Below, in pieces: positions 1 through 5,787 of a stretch of 5,787 nucleotides of DNA. Below the pieces are notes generated by a model. It was not told where the DNA came from. It saw nothing but the letters and a program-made list of their open reading frames with translations, and ran no database searches. Position 1 is the first letter of the stretch; the number at the start of each line of letters is the position of its first letter. Location of the stretch: NCBI GenBank assembly GCA_016180765.1, contig JACPAP010000206.1, positions 1 to 5,787 on the forward strand, read 5' to 3'. The translations under genes were made by a program, and so were the position numbers. Source of the stretch: Gemmatimonadota bacterium (GTDB lineage: Bacteria; Gemmatimonadota; Gemmatimonadetes; Gemmatimonadales; GWC2-71-9).

Positions 1-1
1 C

Positions 2-1069
2 GAGTGGGGAACCATCCGGATGTTCCTGAATGATGGCGGCCGGTTCCGGCCCGCGGCCGACATGCCGGGCCTCTCGGGGCGGTACAGCCGGTGGAACGGA
101 CTCGCGACCGGCGACCTGGACGGCGACGGCCGGCTCGACATCGTGGCGACCAGCTGGGGCCGGAACACCGACTACTACGCGAGCGAGGCCCGGCCGCTGC
201 TCCTCTACTTCGGCTTCTTCACCGAGCCCGGCCGCCCCAGCGTGTTGCTGGCGCAGGAAGACCCTCGCATCGGGGGCGTGGCGCCGCTCACCACCTTCGC
301 GCGGCTCGGCCTGGCCCTCCCGCGCGTGACGGAGCGGCTCCGGACCTTCGACGCGTACGCGGATGCCACCGTAGACGAGGTCCTGGGCCCCCTCGCCCCG
401 GGCGCGATCCGACTCGGCGCCACGACCATGGACCATACGGTCTTCCTCAACCGGGGGGATCGGTTCGAGGCCCGGCCGCTGCCCCTGGAGGCTCAGTGGG
501 CGCCCGCCTTCTACGCCGGCGTCGCCGATTTCGACGGAGACGGCAAGGAGGACCTGTTCCTGAGCCAGAACTTCTTCGCCACCGAGGTCGCGACACCGCG
601 GTACGACGCCGGGCGGAGCCTGCTGCTGCTGGGCGACGGAGTGGGAGGGCTCAAGCCTGTGCCCGGGCAGCGCTCGGGGCTGATGGTCTACGGCGAGCAG
701 CGAGGGGCGGCCTACGCGGATTTCGACGGTGACGGGCGGCTCGATCTCGCCGTGAGCCAGAACGGGGCGCCCACGCGTTTGTTCCGCAACGTCGGCGCGA
801 CACCCGGCTTACGCGTTCGGCTGATAGGGCCGCCGGGCAACTCGACAGCCGTGGGCGCGCAGATGCGGCTGCGCTATGGTGATCGGGCCGGCCCGATGCG
901 GGAGGTGCAGGCTGGCTCCGGCTACTGGTCGCAGAACGGCGCGGTGCAGGTGCTGGGTCGTGCCGGGGAGCCCACGGCGCTTTGGGCCCGGTGGCCCGGG
1001 GGGCGGGAGCAGGTGGTTCCACTTACGCCGGGCCAGGCGGAGGTGACCGTGCCCATGGGTTCGCCCTAG
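2..1069 (+). CDS. FG-GAP/VCBS repeat protein with C-terminal ASPIC/UnbV domain (CRTAC1-like), 5' partial
   Basis: The frame is open to the left edge, so the true start lies outside the window; the Met at base 20 is internal (it is preceded by in-frame EWGTIR). In-window length is 355 residues. Three calcium-binding FG-GAP loops of the form D-x-D-G-D-G-x-x-D are visible: DLDGDGRLD at about residue 38, DFDGDGKED at about 176 and DFDGDGRLD at about 240. These are blades of an integrin-alpha-like beta-propeller. From about residue 265 to 345 the sequence fits ASPIC/UnbV (RVRLIGPPGN, AVGAQMRLR, AGSGYWSQN, WPGGREQ), the usual C-terminal partner in CRTAC1-type proteins. Such proteins are normally exported and thought to act in surface adhesion or ligand binding; no enzymatic role is shown. 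The upstream signal peptide cannot be checked. Codon use is strongly GC-biased with no internal break. Domain assignment is firm; the biological role is unknown. Confidence 0.93.
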   Translation, partial: EWGTIRMFLNDGGRFRPAADMPGLSGRYSRWNGLATGDLDGDGRLDIVATSWGRNTDYYASEARPLLLYFGFFTEPGRPSVLLAQEDPRIGGVAPLTTFARLGLALPRVTERLRTFDAYADATVDEVLGPLAPGAIRLGATTMDHTVFLNRGDRFEARPLPLEAQWAPAFYAGVADFDGDGKEDLFLSQNFFATEVATPRYDAGRSLLLLGDGVGGLKPVPGQRSGLMVYGEQRGAAYADFDGDGRLDLAVSQNGAPTRLFRNVGATPGLRVRLIGPPGNSTAVGAQMRLRYGDRAGPMREVQAGSGYWSQNGAVQVLGRAGEPTALWARWPGGREQVVPLTPGQAEVTVPMGSP

Positions 1070-1079
1070 CTCGCAGGTC

Positions 1080-1096
1080 GTGCGCCGAGTGCGCAC
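1080..1096 (+). terminator. Possible hairpin terminator after the UnbV gene
   Basis: A perfect 6-bp stem, GTGCGC (1080-1085) pairing with GCGCAC (1091-1096), with loop CGAGT. It lies 11 bases past the TAG stop of the UnbV gene, which is where a terminator would sit. No T-tract follows (ATCTGG comes next), so it is not a classical intrinsic terminator. In GC-rich DNA a stem of this length may be chance. Confidence 0.3.
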
Positions 1097-1115
1097 ATCT
1101 GGCCCGTGCCAGCGC

Positions 1116-1121
1116 TAGAAT
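1116..1121 (+). promoter_or_regulatory. Candidate -10 element for the retropepsin-like gene
   Basis: TAGAAT matches the sigma-70 -10 consensus at five of six positions and stands out in GC-rich surroundings. It would place transcription start near 1128, about 25 bases before the ATG at 1153, leaving a short leader with the ribosome site. The expected -35 region (about 1092-1099, GCACAT-like) is a poor match, so this is a candidate only. Confidence 0.4.
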
Positions 1122-1142
1122 GGTACTAATCGGGGAAGCCGC

Positions 1143-1147
1143 AGGAG
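1143..1147 (+). promoter_or_regulatory. Shine-Dalgarno deciding the retropepsin start
   Basis: AGGAG ends five bases before the ATG at 1153. In-frame ATGs upstream at 982 (inside the UnbV gene) and 1120 (overlapping the -10 candidate) have no comparable site and would add residues unlike the family. This supports 1153 as the start. Confidence 0.6.
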
Positions 1148-2269
1148 CTAATATGTCCGACGAGATGGGAACGTTCCGCGTTGACGTCGAGGTCGAGAAC
1201 CCCGTGCGCCCCGGCGAAAGGCGGGTCCTGCGGACGGTCCTGGTAGACACCGGGGCCGAGTTGTCGTGGTTTCCTGCCGAGCTGCTAGAGTCGCTGGGCA
1301 TCGAGAGGCGGAAGGTCTGGCGTTTCCGTCAAGCTGATGGAACTGTGCTACAACGCTCGACTGGATGGGCGTCAGTGTACCTCGCCGGTACCGCGACCAT
1401 TGACGAGATCGTATTCGGCGAGCCGGGTGATCTGACGCTCCTCGGCTCACGCTCTCTTGAAGGGCTGAATCTACGAATCGACCCGGTGAAGAAGCAGTTG
1501 GTCGATGCGGGGCCCGCGGGTTCACCCGCGAGAGCATCTCGACCAGGGGCTCCTCGTCCGCGGGATTGAACGACCGTGGTGCGACTTGTCTGGGATCTAT
1601 CACGCCCGAGCCGCCGCGGCCCGATACGGTGGCCGGGGCAGTTTCGGAGAAGGCCGGAACTTGCCGAACTCCATCTATAAAGACGCTCACTCCGCGTGGG
1701 TCCCCACATCGGGCGAACCGGATGCGCTTGGGCGGGCCATTCCAGATCCAGATACCTGGGATCCCTTGCAGCACCTCGTGCGTGGCAACCCCAAATCGCC
1801 GGTCGATGGCCTCCCGAGTGATGAGTGTGCCGAGGCCCACCCTCTGGCGGAGGAACACGTCGTCGTACTTCATGGTTCCGGCATACCGAAGGGGCTTGGT
1901 AGGCTGACCTGAGACGATCACCTCTGGCAGGTCCACCGGGCTGGTGATCAGCTGGACCAGGATCGTGTCGCGGGGCGTCGGCAGAGGACGGATCGTGAGG
2001 AGCATCGGTCGGTAGCCGATCCGCCGGAAGCCTACCGTACTGTCGCTCGGCGAGACGTCGAGCCGGAAGATGCCGTCAGCGTCGGTGATCGCTCGCACCT
2101 CGCGGCGGTTCACAATGACCTGCACGCCTTCGACCAAACGCTGCGTCTCGTCGAAGACTCGTCCAACCAGCCGTACCTGCTGATGCGGTTGGGCCTGGGC
2201 CCACAAGTTCGTGGTAACTCCGCTGCCTACCAGCCCCAACACCGCCGAAATCGTGAGCCCATACCGCAT
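1148..2269 (-). CDS. Secreted carboxypeptidase-regulatory-like/TonB plug-domain protein, C-terminally truncated with antisense readthrough tail
   Basis: Start at the ATG at 2269, preceded by AAGGGGG (2280-2274) at a four-base spacing. The open frame is 373 residues, but only residues 1-251 (2269 to about 1517) look like a real protein. Residues 1-26 form a type I signal peptide (hydrophobic core AVLGLVG, cleavage likely after WA or AQA). About 32-110 is a carboxypeptidase-regulatory-like beta-sandwich (GRVFDETQRLVEGVQVIV, ITDADGIFRLDV, RRIGYRP). About 113-205 resembles a TonB-receptor plug (LPEVIVSG, EVLQGIPGIW, CGDPRGVSVFIDGVRQV). The stretch FNPADEEPLVEMLSRVNP (234-251) is where related proteins, as I recall them, continue for about 30-40 more residues to a short C-terminus without a barrel. 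Here residues 252-373 are instead the antisense of the retropepsin gene, Arg/Ser/Pro-rich and unlike any domain. The likely site of action is the periplasm or outer membrane; the function is not established. It may be a pseudogene, or expressed with a junk tail. Confidence 0.75.
   Translation of the reverse strand: MRYGLTISAVLGLVGSGVTTNLWAQAQPHQQVRLVGRVFDETQRLVEGVQVIVNRREVRAITDADGIFRLDVSPSDSTVGFRRIGYRPMLLTIRPLPTPRDTILVQLITSPVDLPEVIVSGQPTKPLRYAGTMKYDDVFLRQRVGLGTLITREAIDRRFGVATHEVLQGIPGIWIWNGPPKRIRFARCGDPRGVSVFIDGVRQVPAFSETAPATVSGRGGSGVIDPRQVAPRSFNPADEEPLVEMLSRVNPRAPHRPTASSPGRFVDSALQESVSRGASDHPARRIRSRQWSRYRRGTLTPIQSSVVAQFHQLDGNARPSASRCPATLAARQETTTTRPRCLPGPSAGPAFRRGARGSRPRRQRGTFPSRRTY
1153..1569 (+). 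CDS. Small retropepsin-like (clan AA) aspartic protease, altered C-terminus
   Basis: A 138-residue protein started at the ATG with AGGAG just upstream. It has the two hallmarks of a single-lobe aspartic peptidase: the catalytic D-T-G-A motif at residues 32-35 within a hydrophobic strand (VLVDTGAELSWFP), and the later hydrophobic-hydrophobic-Gly motif LLG at 96-98, followed by a short helix and a strand (LNLRIDPVKKQLV). One DTG per chain means, by analogy with retropepsins, that it would work as a homodimer. No signal peptide or membrane segment is seen, so it is probably cytoplasmic; substrate unknown. Up to about residue 122 (VDAGPA) it reads like the family. The last 16 residues are Arg/Pro/Ala-rich and coincide with antisense of the neighbouring plug gene, so the tail was probably acquired by the same event that truncated that gene. 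It lies entirely opposite the readthrough part of the minus-strand frame; of the two, this strand carries the recognisable motifs. GC is lower than in the UnbV gene. Confidence 0.75.
   Translation: MSDEMGTFRVDVEVENPVRPGERRVLRTVLVDTGAELSWFPAELLESLGIERRKVWRFRQADGTVLQRSTGWASVYLAGTATIDEIVFGEPGDLTLLGSRSLEGLNLRIDPVKKQLVDAGPAGSPARASRPGAPRPRD
1515..1530. other. Inverted repeat at the junction of the two tail-to-tail genes
   Basis: CGCGGGT (1515-1521) and ACCCGCG (1524-1530) are perfect reverse complements separated by TC. A second palindrome, CCCGCGGG, overlaps at 1513-1520. They lie where the recognisable parts of the retropepsin gene (to about 1518) and the minus-strand plug gene (down to about 1517) meet. 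This could be a recombination hotspot, a folded 3' end, or chance in GC-rich sequence. Confidence 0.5.
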
Positions 2270-2273
2270 TGAT

Positions 2274-2280
2274 CCCCCTT
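2274..2280 (-). promoter_or_regulatory. Shine-Dalgarno of the plug-domain gene
   Basis: Read on the minus strand, AAGGGGG lies four bases before the ATG at 2269. The purine run and spacing fix this start, directly followed by a good signal peptide. Confidence 0.6.
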
Positions 2281-2328
2281 CGGCAAGGCTCTGCGCCAGC
2301 GACGATTGTCACCTGTCGCGCCTGCCCC

Positions 2329-2358
2329 AGCGTACGGTGGGCGACACCCGGTTGTCAA
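2329..2358 (-). promoter_or_regulatory. Candidate sigma-70-like promoter for the plug-domain gene
   Basis: On the minus strand a perfect -35 hexamer TTGACA (2358-2353) is followed after 18 bases by TACGCT (2334-2329), a weak -10 matching three of six positions. Transcription would start near 2322, giving a leader of about 50 bases before the ATG at 2269. The -35 is striking for such GC-rich DNA; the weak -10 keeps confidence low. Confidence 0.35.
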
Positions 2359-2401
2359 TGCGAGGTAACGCGCCGGAGCTCGTCGCCCCACAGTCGAGCA
2401 G

Positions 2402-3491
2402 GTGACCCTGCCGGTTCGAACTGATCGAGCCTGCCGGCTGCTCCTCTCGGGAGGTCATCCCAGACGCCGGCGGACTTGCGTTTGGTTCGAGGATCCCGAG
2501 GCCTTTCTCACGTCCCTGCGTGGGAAACGGATCGTGCTTGACGAGATCCATCGGCTGGCAAACCCGTCGGAGTTGCTCAAGGTCGCCCGCAGACCATTAC
2601 CGCGACGTGCGCGTCCTCGCTACCGGCTCGTCGGTCCTTGGCGCTTCGGCTCGGTTCCGCGACACGCTGGCCGGTCGCAAACGCGAGGTTTGGCTCACGC
2701 CCATGGCCCTGGCCGACCAGGCGGCGTTCGGCTCCGCATCGCTGAGCCACCGCCTCTTGCGGGGCGGCTTGCCGCCGTTCTTTCTGGCCGATGACCTTCC
2801 GGAGGCGGACCTCCAGGAGTGGATGGACGCCTACTGGGCCCGCGATATCCAGAAACTGTTTCGCCTCGAGCGCCGCCAATCGTTCCAGCGTTTCGTGGAG
2901 CTGCTGCTGGCCGCGAGCGGAGGCCTGTTCGAGGCGACCCGCTTCGCGCGTGACTGTGAAGTGAGCCGCACCACGATCGCCAACTACCTGGGCGTTCTGG
3001 AAGCCACCTTCGTGGCGCACGTGATTCGCCCGTTCACCACGCGCCGGGCAACAGAGATCCTTGCGGCGCCCAGGGTCTACGGGTTCGACACCGGCTTCGT
3101 CGCCTACTACCGCGGGTGGCAGGAACTACACCGTGAGGACTTAGGCCCCCTCTGGGAGCACTTCGTGCTGAACCAGCTACACGCCTCGCTCCAGACGCGG
3201 GAGATTCACTACTGGCGAGACAAGCAGGGACACGAGGTGGACTTCGTGCTGGCGCGCCGCGCCGCGGCGCCGACGGCGGTCGAGTGCAAGTGGTCGGCGC
3301 AAGACCTGGATCCGGCGAACTTGAAGATCTTCCGGCGCCACTACCCTAAGGGCGCCACGTTCGTCGTGGCCCATGATGTGGACCGGCCGTCGGTCCGCAG
3401 GACCGGCGACTTCCCTGTTACCGTGATCGGATTGAAGGACCTCATCGAACGGCTTCGCCTCAACCACCGCGCAGCGTCACGCCAGCGGTGA
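2402..3491 (+). pseudogene. AAA_14/DUF4143-family ATPase remnant: N-terminal truncation plus +1 frameshift
   Basis: Two plus-strand frames together encode one protein. The first (GTG at 2402; homology clear from about 2485) gives WFEDPEAF, Walker B RIVLDEIHRL (2528-2554) and NPSELLKVA. At 2585-2591 (GCC-C-GCA) one extra C shifts the frame; the second frame resumes with ADHYRDVRVLATGSS (sensor I-like, about 2613-2633). It then runs through LTPM, the DUF4143 winged-helix region (CEVSRTTIANYLGVLEATFV, about 2957-3015) and a PD-(D/E)xK-like nuclease fold: EVDFVL at 3234-3251 and ECK at 3282-3290. It ends at TGA 3489-3491. Intact relatives of this solitary ATPase family begin with a Walker A P-loop, which is absent here and upstream. 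It therefore could not bind ATP normally, and the frameshift would prevent a full product. A GTG at 2520 would start the second frame, but its first 20 or so residues are out-of-frame nonsense. The C-terminal half is well preserved, so decay looks recent, or the extra base is a sequencing error; the missing P-loop would still need explaining. Confidence 0.82.
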
Positions 3492-3494
3492 CGC
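3474..3494. terminator. Candidate bidirectional hairpin between convergent genes
   Basis: A perfect 7-bp inverted repeat, GCGTCAC (3474-3480) and GTGACGC (3488-3494), with a 7-base loop GCCAGCG, overlaps the ATPase stop codon. It lies between that gene and the convergent TonB-receptor gene ending at 3533. The location suits a shared transcription stop, but neither side has a T-tract, so this is a structural candidate only. Confidence 0.4.
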
Positions 3495-3532
3495 CCACCA
3501 CGCGTTGCTCGGCCGCGGCGTTCGAATTCGGC

Positions 3533-5785
3533 CTAGAACCTCACTCCGGCTCCCAACCGGAGCGTCCGCGGCGGGACCCGGGACCGAACCCGGCCGTAGT
3601 CACGGTCAAAGAACCCGCCCACGGTATTCACCACGGTCTGGATACCCGTGACGCTCCGGTTACCCAGCACGTTGAACCCGTCCACCACCAGCAGGACCTC
3701 GGTTCGGCCCCGCGGAAAACTCCGCTCCAGGTGCAGGTCCAGCGATGCGCGCGCCTGGTACCGGTAACTCCCTCGGGGCTGGATGAAGATTCGGTGTCCG
3801 CTGGTGCTCCGAAAGAGAAAGCGATGGAACGAGAGCGTGTCGGTCACCCCGGGGTCCGAGGTCTGCGGCACGGCGACGGCATAGTCGGTCAGCAGGCCCG
3901 AGATCAGCATCGTCGGCGTGACCCGATCGCCCGTCGCGTAGGAGAAGAACGCGCCGCCACGGAACCGCGCCGGCAGGAGCGCACCGAGATAGATTTTCCC
4001 CTCGAATCGGCTCTGGTTGTTGAGCGGGCCGAAGAAGTTGTACTGCTCGTTCAACCGCACCCAGGGGCCCGGCCCGCCGGTGGTGTAGTCGTCCGGCCCG
4101 GTCACCACGTTGTAGTTCCCGTCAAGCGCCGACAGGGTCGCCGAGGCCCCGGCCCACCAGGTTCGGTAGCGGGCCTCCAGCCGGAGCTGGAGCTGCTCGA
4201 ACCGTCGAGTCGCCTCGGGTACGTTGGTGAGGACGAAGTCGGGATCATAGCGGAGCGCGGCCAGCTCCGCCGGGCTCAAGCCGGGCGGGGCGTAGAGTGT
4301 GTTCGGCTCCATTCCCGTCAGCAGGCCCTGCCGCAGCAGCTCCTGGACCCAGAGAATGTCCTCGTTGGAGATGGCCAGCTTCTCCAGCACCAGCGGCTGG
4401 CCATCGAACAGCAACGGCCGCTTGAAGCGATCGAGAAGTACGACGTTCTCAACCACCGTGTAGTTGGATGCCAGGTTCCGGTCCACCAGAGCGACCATGT
4501 CCCGGTTGCGCCGGTGCACGTACACCAGGCCCACCTTCCACCGCCTTCCGAAGGCGCGTTCCAGCGAGAGCACCGTCTGATCCACGTACGGCTGGCGGTA
4601 GTTCTCCACGCGGCCCGCCTGATCCAGCCGGACCGTTTCCTCGAAGCGGAAGAGCCCGGTTGCCGCCAGCGAATCACGCTGGGCGAGTGTGAACGTTTGT
4701 GTTGGAGCCGCGGGCGCCGGGCCCAGGTAGGACCAGATCTCCTCGTCGTTGTAGGCCCCAGCGCCCTGCACTCGGTCGAATAGGGCGGCAAACATCGGTT
4801 GGTGATACCGACCCCAATGCGCCTTGGCCACGAGCCCGCCCACCGGGTGCAGCTCGGCCACCATCCCGATCCGGGGCTCCAGCGCGTAGTCCCGCACCGC
4901 GGTGAATCGTGGGCCCCCCACCGGGGTGAGCGCTCCGGTCCACCACCCGAACCGGTATCCGGGATTCAGCCGCAGCCAGGGAAGAATCCCGATTTGTTCC
5001 TGGATGAACAGCGCGGCGTTCCGGACGTCGGAGTCGAGCCTGACGTCCCCGCCCCACGCGGTAGCGACCGCGCCGCCGTAGACCCACGTCGCGGGAACCC
5101 CGGGATCGAACCCCAGCACACGCAGGGGCCGCCAGGTCATCCCGCCGTTCCGCACACGTTCGAAGTCCCAGGCGCCCAGCGTGTACTCGCCGCCCAGCTT
5201 CAGCTCGTGATCCAGTCCCTCCAGCTGCCCTCGCCGCGTCCAAATCGCCGTCAATCCCAGGCTCGACGGCGCCGCCCGCGTGCGATACGGCGTGTTCTGG
5301 TACCGGGGAGGGTTCACCTGGGTCAGCACCTCGACGCCCGGGACGGATGGATCGCCATAGGGATCGAGCCGATCCCGGGCGACATACCCGCCCAGGCGCA
5401 CCGTGAGCGCGCTCCTGGGTGACCAGCTCCGCTGCCAGGTGAGGTTGCCGGTCAGGTTCCATTGCCGCAGCCGTTCGGTCGCGTCTGCCAGCTCGTACCC
5501 GGTCTGCCCCACCCGTTCGCCTTCCTGGTACCGCCCCATGAGGCTGCCCTGGAGCAGATCGCGGCCGCCTGGCTTCCAGCTCAGCTTCGCCAACCACCGG
5601 TAATCGTTCAGCGACGGTGGCTCAGGCACGAACTCGCCGATCCTGAACGGAAGTTGGTTGACGACCAGCTCTCCCTGCCGGATGACGTGGCCGAACAGCG
5701 CGAAGCGCAGCCGATCGTGCACCAGGGGCCCACGAACCTGACCGTCCAGCTCCCAGCGCCTCGACAGCTCGCGCCCGATCTCGTC
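3533..5785 (-). CDS. TonB-dependent receptor, C-terminal beta-barrel part (5' partial)
   Basis: The frame is open to the right edge, giving 750 residues in the window; the signal peptide, any carboxypeptidase-like domain and the plug lie outside. The in-window part begins DEIGREL, then WELDGQVRGPLVHDRLRF, typical of the first barrel strands after the plug in carboxypeptidase-regulatory-like TonB receptors. It continues as alternating aromatic and polar beta-strands and loops: FIQEQIGILPWLRLNPGYRF near the middle, then PRIGMVAELHPVGG, AKAHWGRYHQP and, near the end, FEGKIYLGALLPARFRGG. The protein ends PPRTLRLGAGVRF, with the terminal Phe expected of an outer-membrane barrel insertion signal. 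Role: energy-dependent uptake of a large or scarce substrate across the outer membrane, driven by TonB-ExbB-ExbD; the substrate cannot be told from the barrel alone. No frameshift or stop interrupts it, and GC is high like the UnbV gene. It converges with the ATPase remnant, 41 bases apart, so it is not in an operon with anything in the window. Confidence 0.93.
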   Translation of the reverse strand, partial: DEIGRELSRRWELDGQVRGPLVHDRLRFALFGHVIRQGELVVNQLPFRIGEFVPEPPSLNDYRWLAKLSWKPGGRDLLQGSLMGRYQEGERVGQTGYELADATERLRQWNLTGNLTWQRSWSPRSALTVRLGGYVARDRLDPYGDPSVPGVEVLTQVNPPRYQNTPYRTRAAPSSLGLTAIWTRRGQLEGLDHELKLGGEYTLGAWDFERVRNGGMTWRPLRVLGFDPGVPATWVYGGAVATAWGGDVRLDSDVRNAALFIQEQIGILPWLRLNPGYRFGWWTGALTPVGGPRFTAVRDYALEPRIGMVAELHPVGGLVAKAHWGRYHQPMFAALFDRVQGAGAYNDEEIWSYLGPAPAAPTQTFTLAQRDSLAATGLFRFEETVRLDQAGRVENYRQPYVDQTVLSLERAFGRRWKVGLVYVHRRNRDMVALVDRNLASNYTVVENVVLLDRFKRPLLFDGQPLVLEKLAISNEDILWVQELLRQGLLTGMEPNTLYAPPGLSPAELAALRYDPDFVLTNVPEATRRFEQLQLRLEARYRTWWAGASATLSALDGNYNVVTGPDDYTTGGPGPWVRLNEQYNFFGPLNNQSRFEGKIYLGALLPARFRGGAFFSYATGDRVTPTMLISGLLTDYAVAVPQTSDPGVTDTLSFHRFLFRSTSGHRIFIQPRGSYRYQARASLDLHLERSFPRGRTEVLLVVDGFNVLGNRSVTGIQTVVNTVGGFFDRDYGRVRSRVPPRTLRLGAGVRF

Positions 5786-5787
5786 AC

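Larger units (their letters stand above)
2270..2401. other. Intergenic gap between the plug gene and the ATPase remnant
   Basis: Besides the ribosome site and promoter candidate of the minus-strand gene, I see no coding signal here. I looked in all three plus-strand frames for the missing ATPase P-loop (GxxxxGKT/S) and found none. The gap therefore does not contain the lost N-terminus of the ATPase gene. Confidence 0.6.

Noticed and set aside
205..450. Minus-strand small frames within the UnbV gene (also 651-1022)
   Set aside because: They are antisense shadows of a coherent FG-GAP/UnbV protein, with no motif or ribosome site of their own.
982..1152. Upstream extension of the retropepsin frame to ATG 982
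   Set aside because: This stretch overlaps the UnbV coding region and reads as low-complexity Gly/Ala/Arg. The ATG at 1153 has a proper Shine-Dalgarno and begins just before the first conserved strand.
1505..1912. Plus-strand open frames opposite the plug-domain gene (also 1566-1907)
   Set aside because: They are antisense to the conserved carboxypeptidase-like/plug region, have no ribosome site of note and no recognisable motif.
2402..2794. The first ATPase frame as a separate 130-residue gene
   Set aside because: After base 2588 it leaves the family sequence and becomes Arg/Pro/Gly-rich; only its first half belongs to the ATPase, whose continuation is in the next frame.
3544..3562. Inverted repeat CTCCGG/CCGGAG with a 7-base loop as a receptor-gene terminator
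   Set aside because: It lies inside the last codons of the receptor (encoding RLGAG) before the stop, with no T-run; coding constraint explains it.
3488..4783. Long plus-strand open frame of 431 codons
   Set aside because: It lies wholly antisense to the TonB-receptor barrel, starts at the end of the ATPase frame, and reads as Arg/Pro/His/Gln-rich sequence without domains. It is a GC-driven shadow.
4674..5597. Minus-strand open frame of 307 codons overlapping the receptor in another frame
   Set aside because: Composition is Arg/Ala/Gly-rich shadow; the overlapping frame gives a coherent outer-membrane barrel ending in Phe.

Overview
The window is GC-rich (about 72% GC in 60-base samples counted by hand in the two flanking genes) and codes for a Gram-negative, outer-membrane lifestyle. 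It carries a large TonB-dependent receptor barrel, a small signal-peptide protein with a carboxypeptidase-regulatory-like fold and a TonB plug-like region, and an FG-GAP/UnbV repeat protein. This mix resembles environmental Gemmatimonadota (Acidobacteriota is the main alternative). The assignment rests on remembered protein style and is inference. No rRNA, tRNA or CRISPR array was seen.

Layout, left to right: (1) the 3' part of an FG-GAP/VCBS protein ending in an ASPIC/UnbV domain, + strand, to 1069; (2) a short gap with a hairpin, a -10-like TAGAAT and a Shine-Dalgarno; (3) a small retropepsin-like aspartic protease, + strand, 1153-1569; (4) on the - strand from 2269, a secreted carboxypeptidase-regulatory-like/plug protein whose recognisable part stops near 1517, after which the reading frame continues as antisense of the protease to 1148; (5) a 5'-truncated and frameshifted AAA_14/DUF4143 ATPase remnant, + strand, about 2402-3491; (6) a convergent TonB-dependent receptor, - strand, 3533 to beyond the right edge.

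The two edge genes are ordinary, intact-looking outer-membrane or exported proteins. The middle block (about 1.1-3.5 kb) looks like an accessory zone. Its left part has lower GC (55-63% in sampled stretches), neighbouring genes alternate in strand, one gene has lost its C-terminus at a sharp junction, and another has lost its P-loop and carries a one-base frameshift. I see no transposase, integrase or flanking direct repeat that would explain the rearrangement. I found no convincing new multi-gene system. The most interesting points are the junction near 1513-1530, where a protease gene and a truncated plug gene meet tail to tail, and the antisense-encoded tail this creates.
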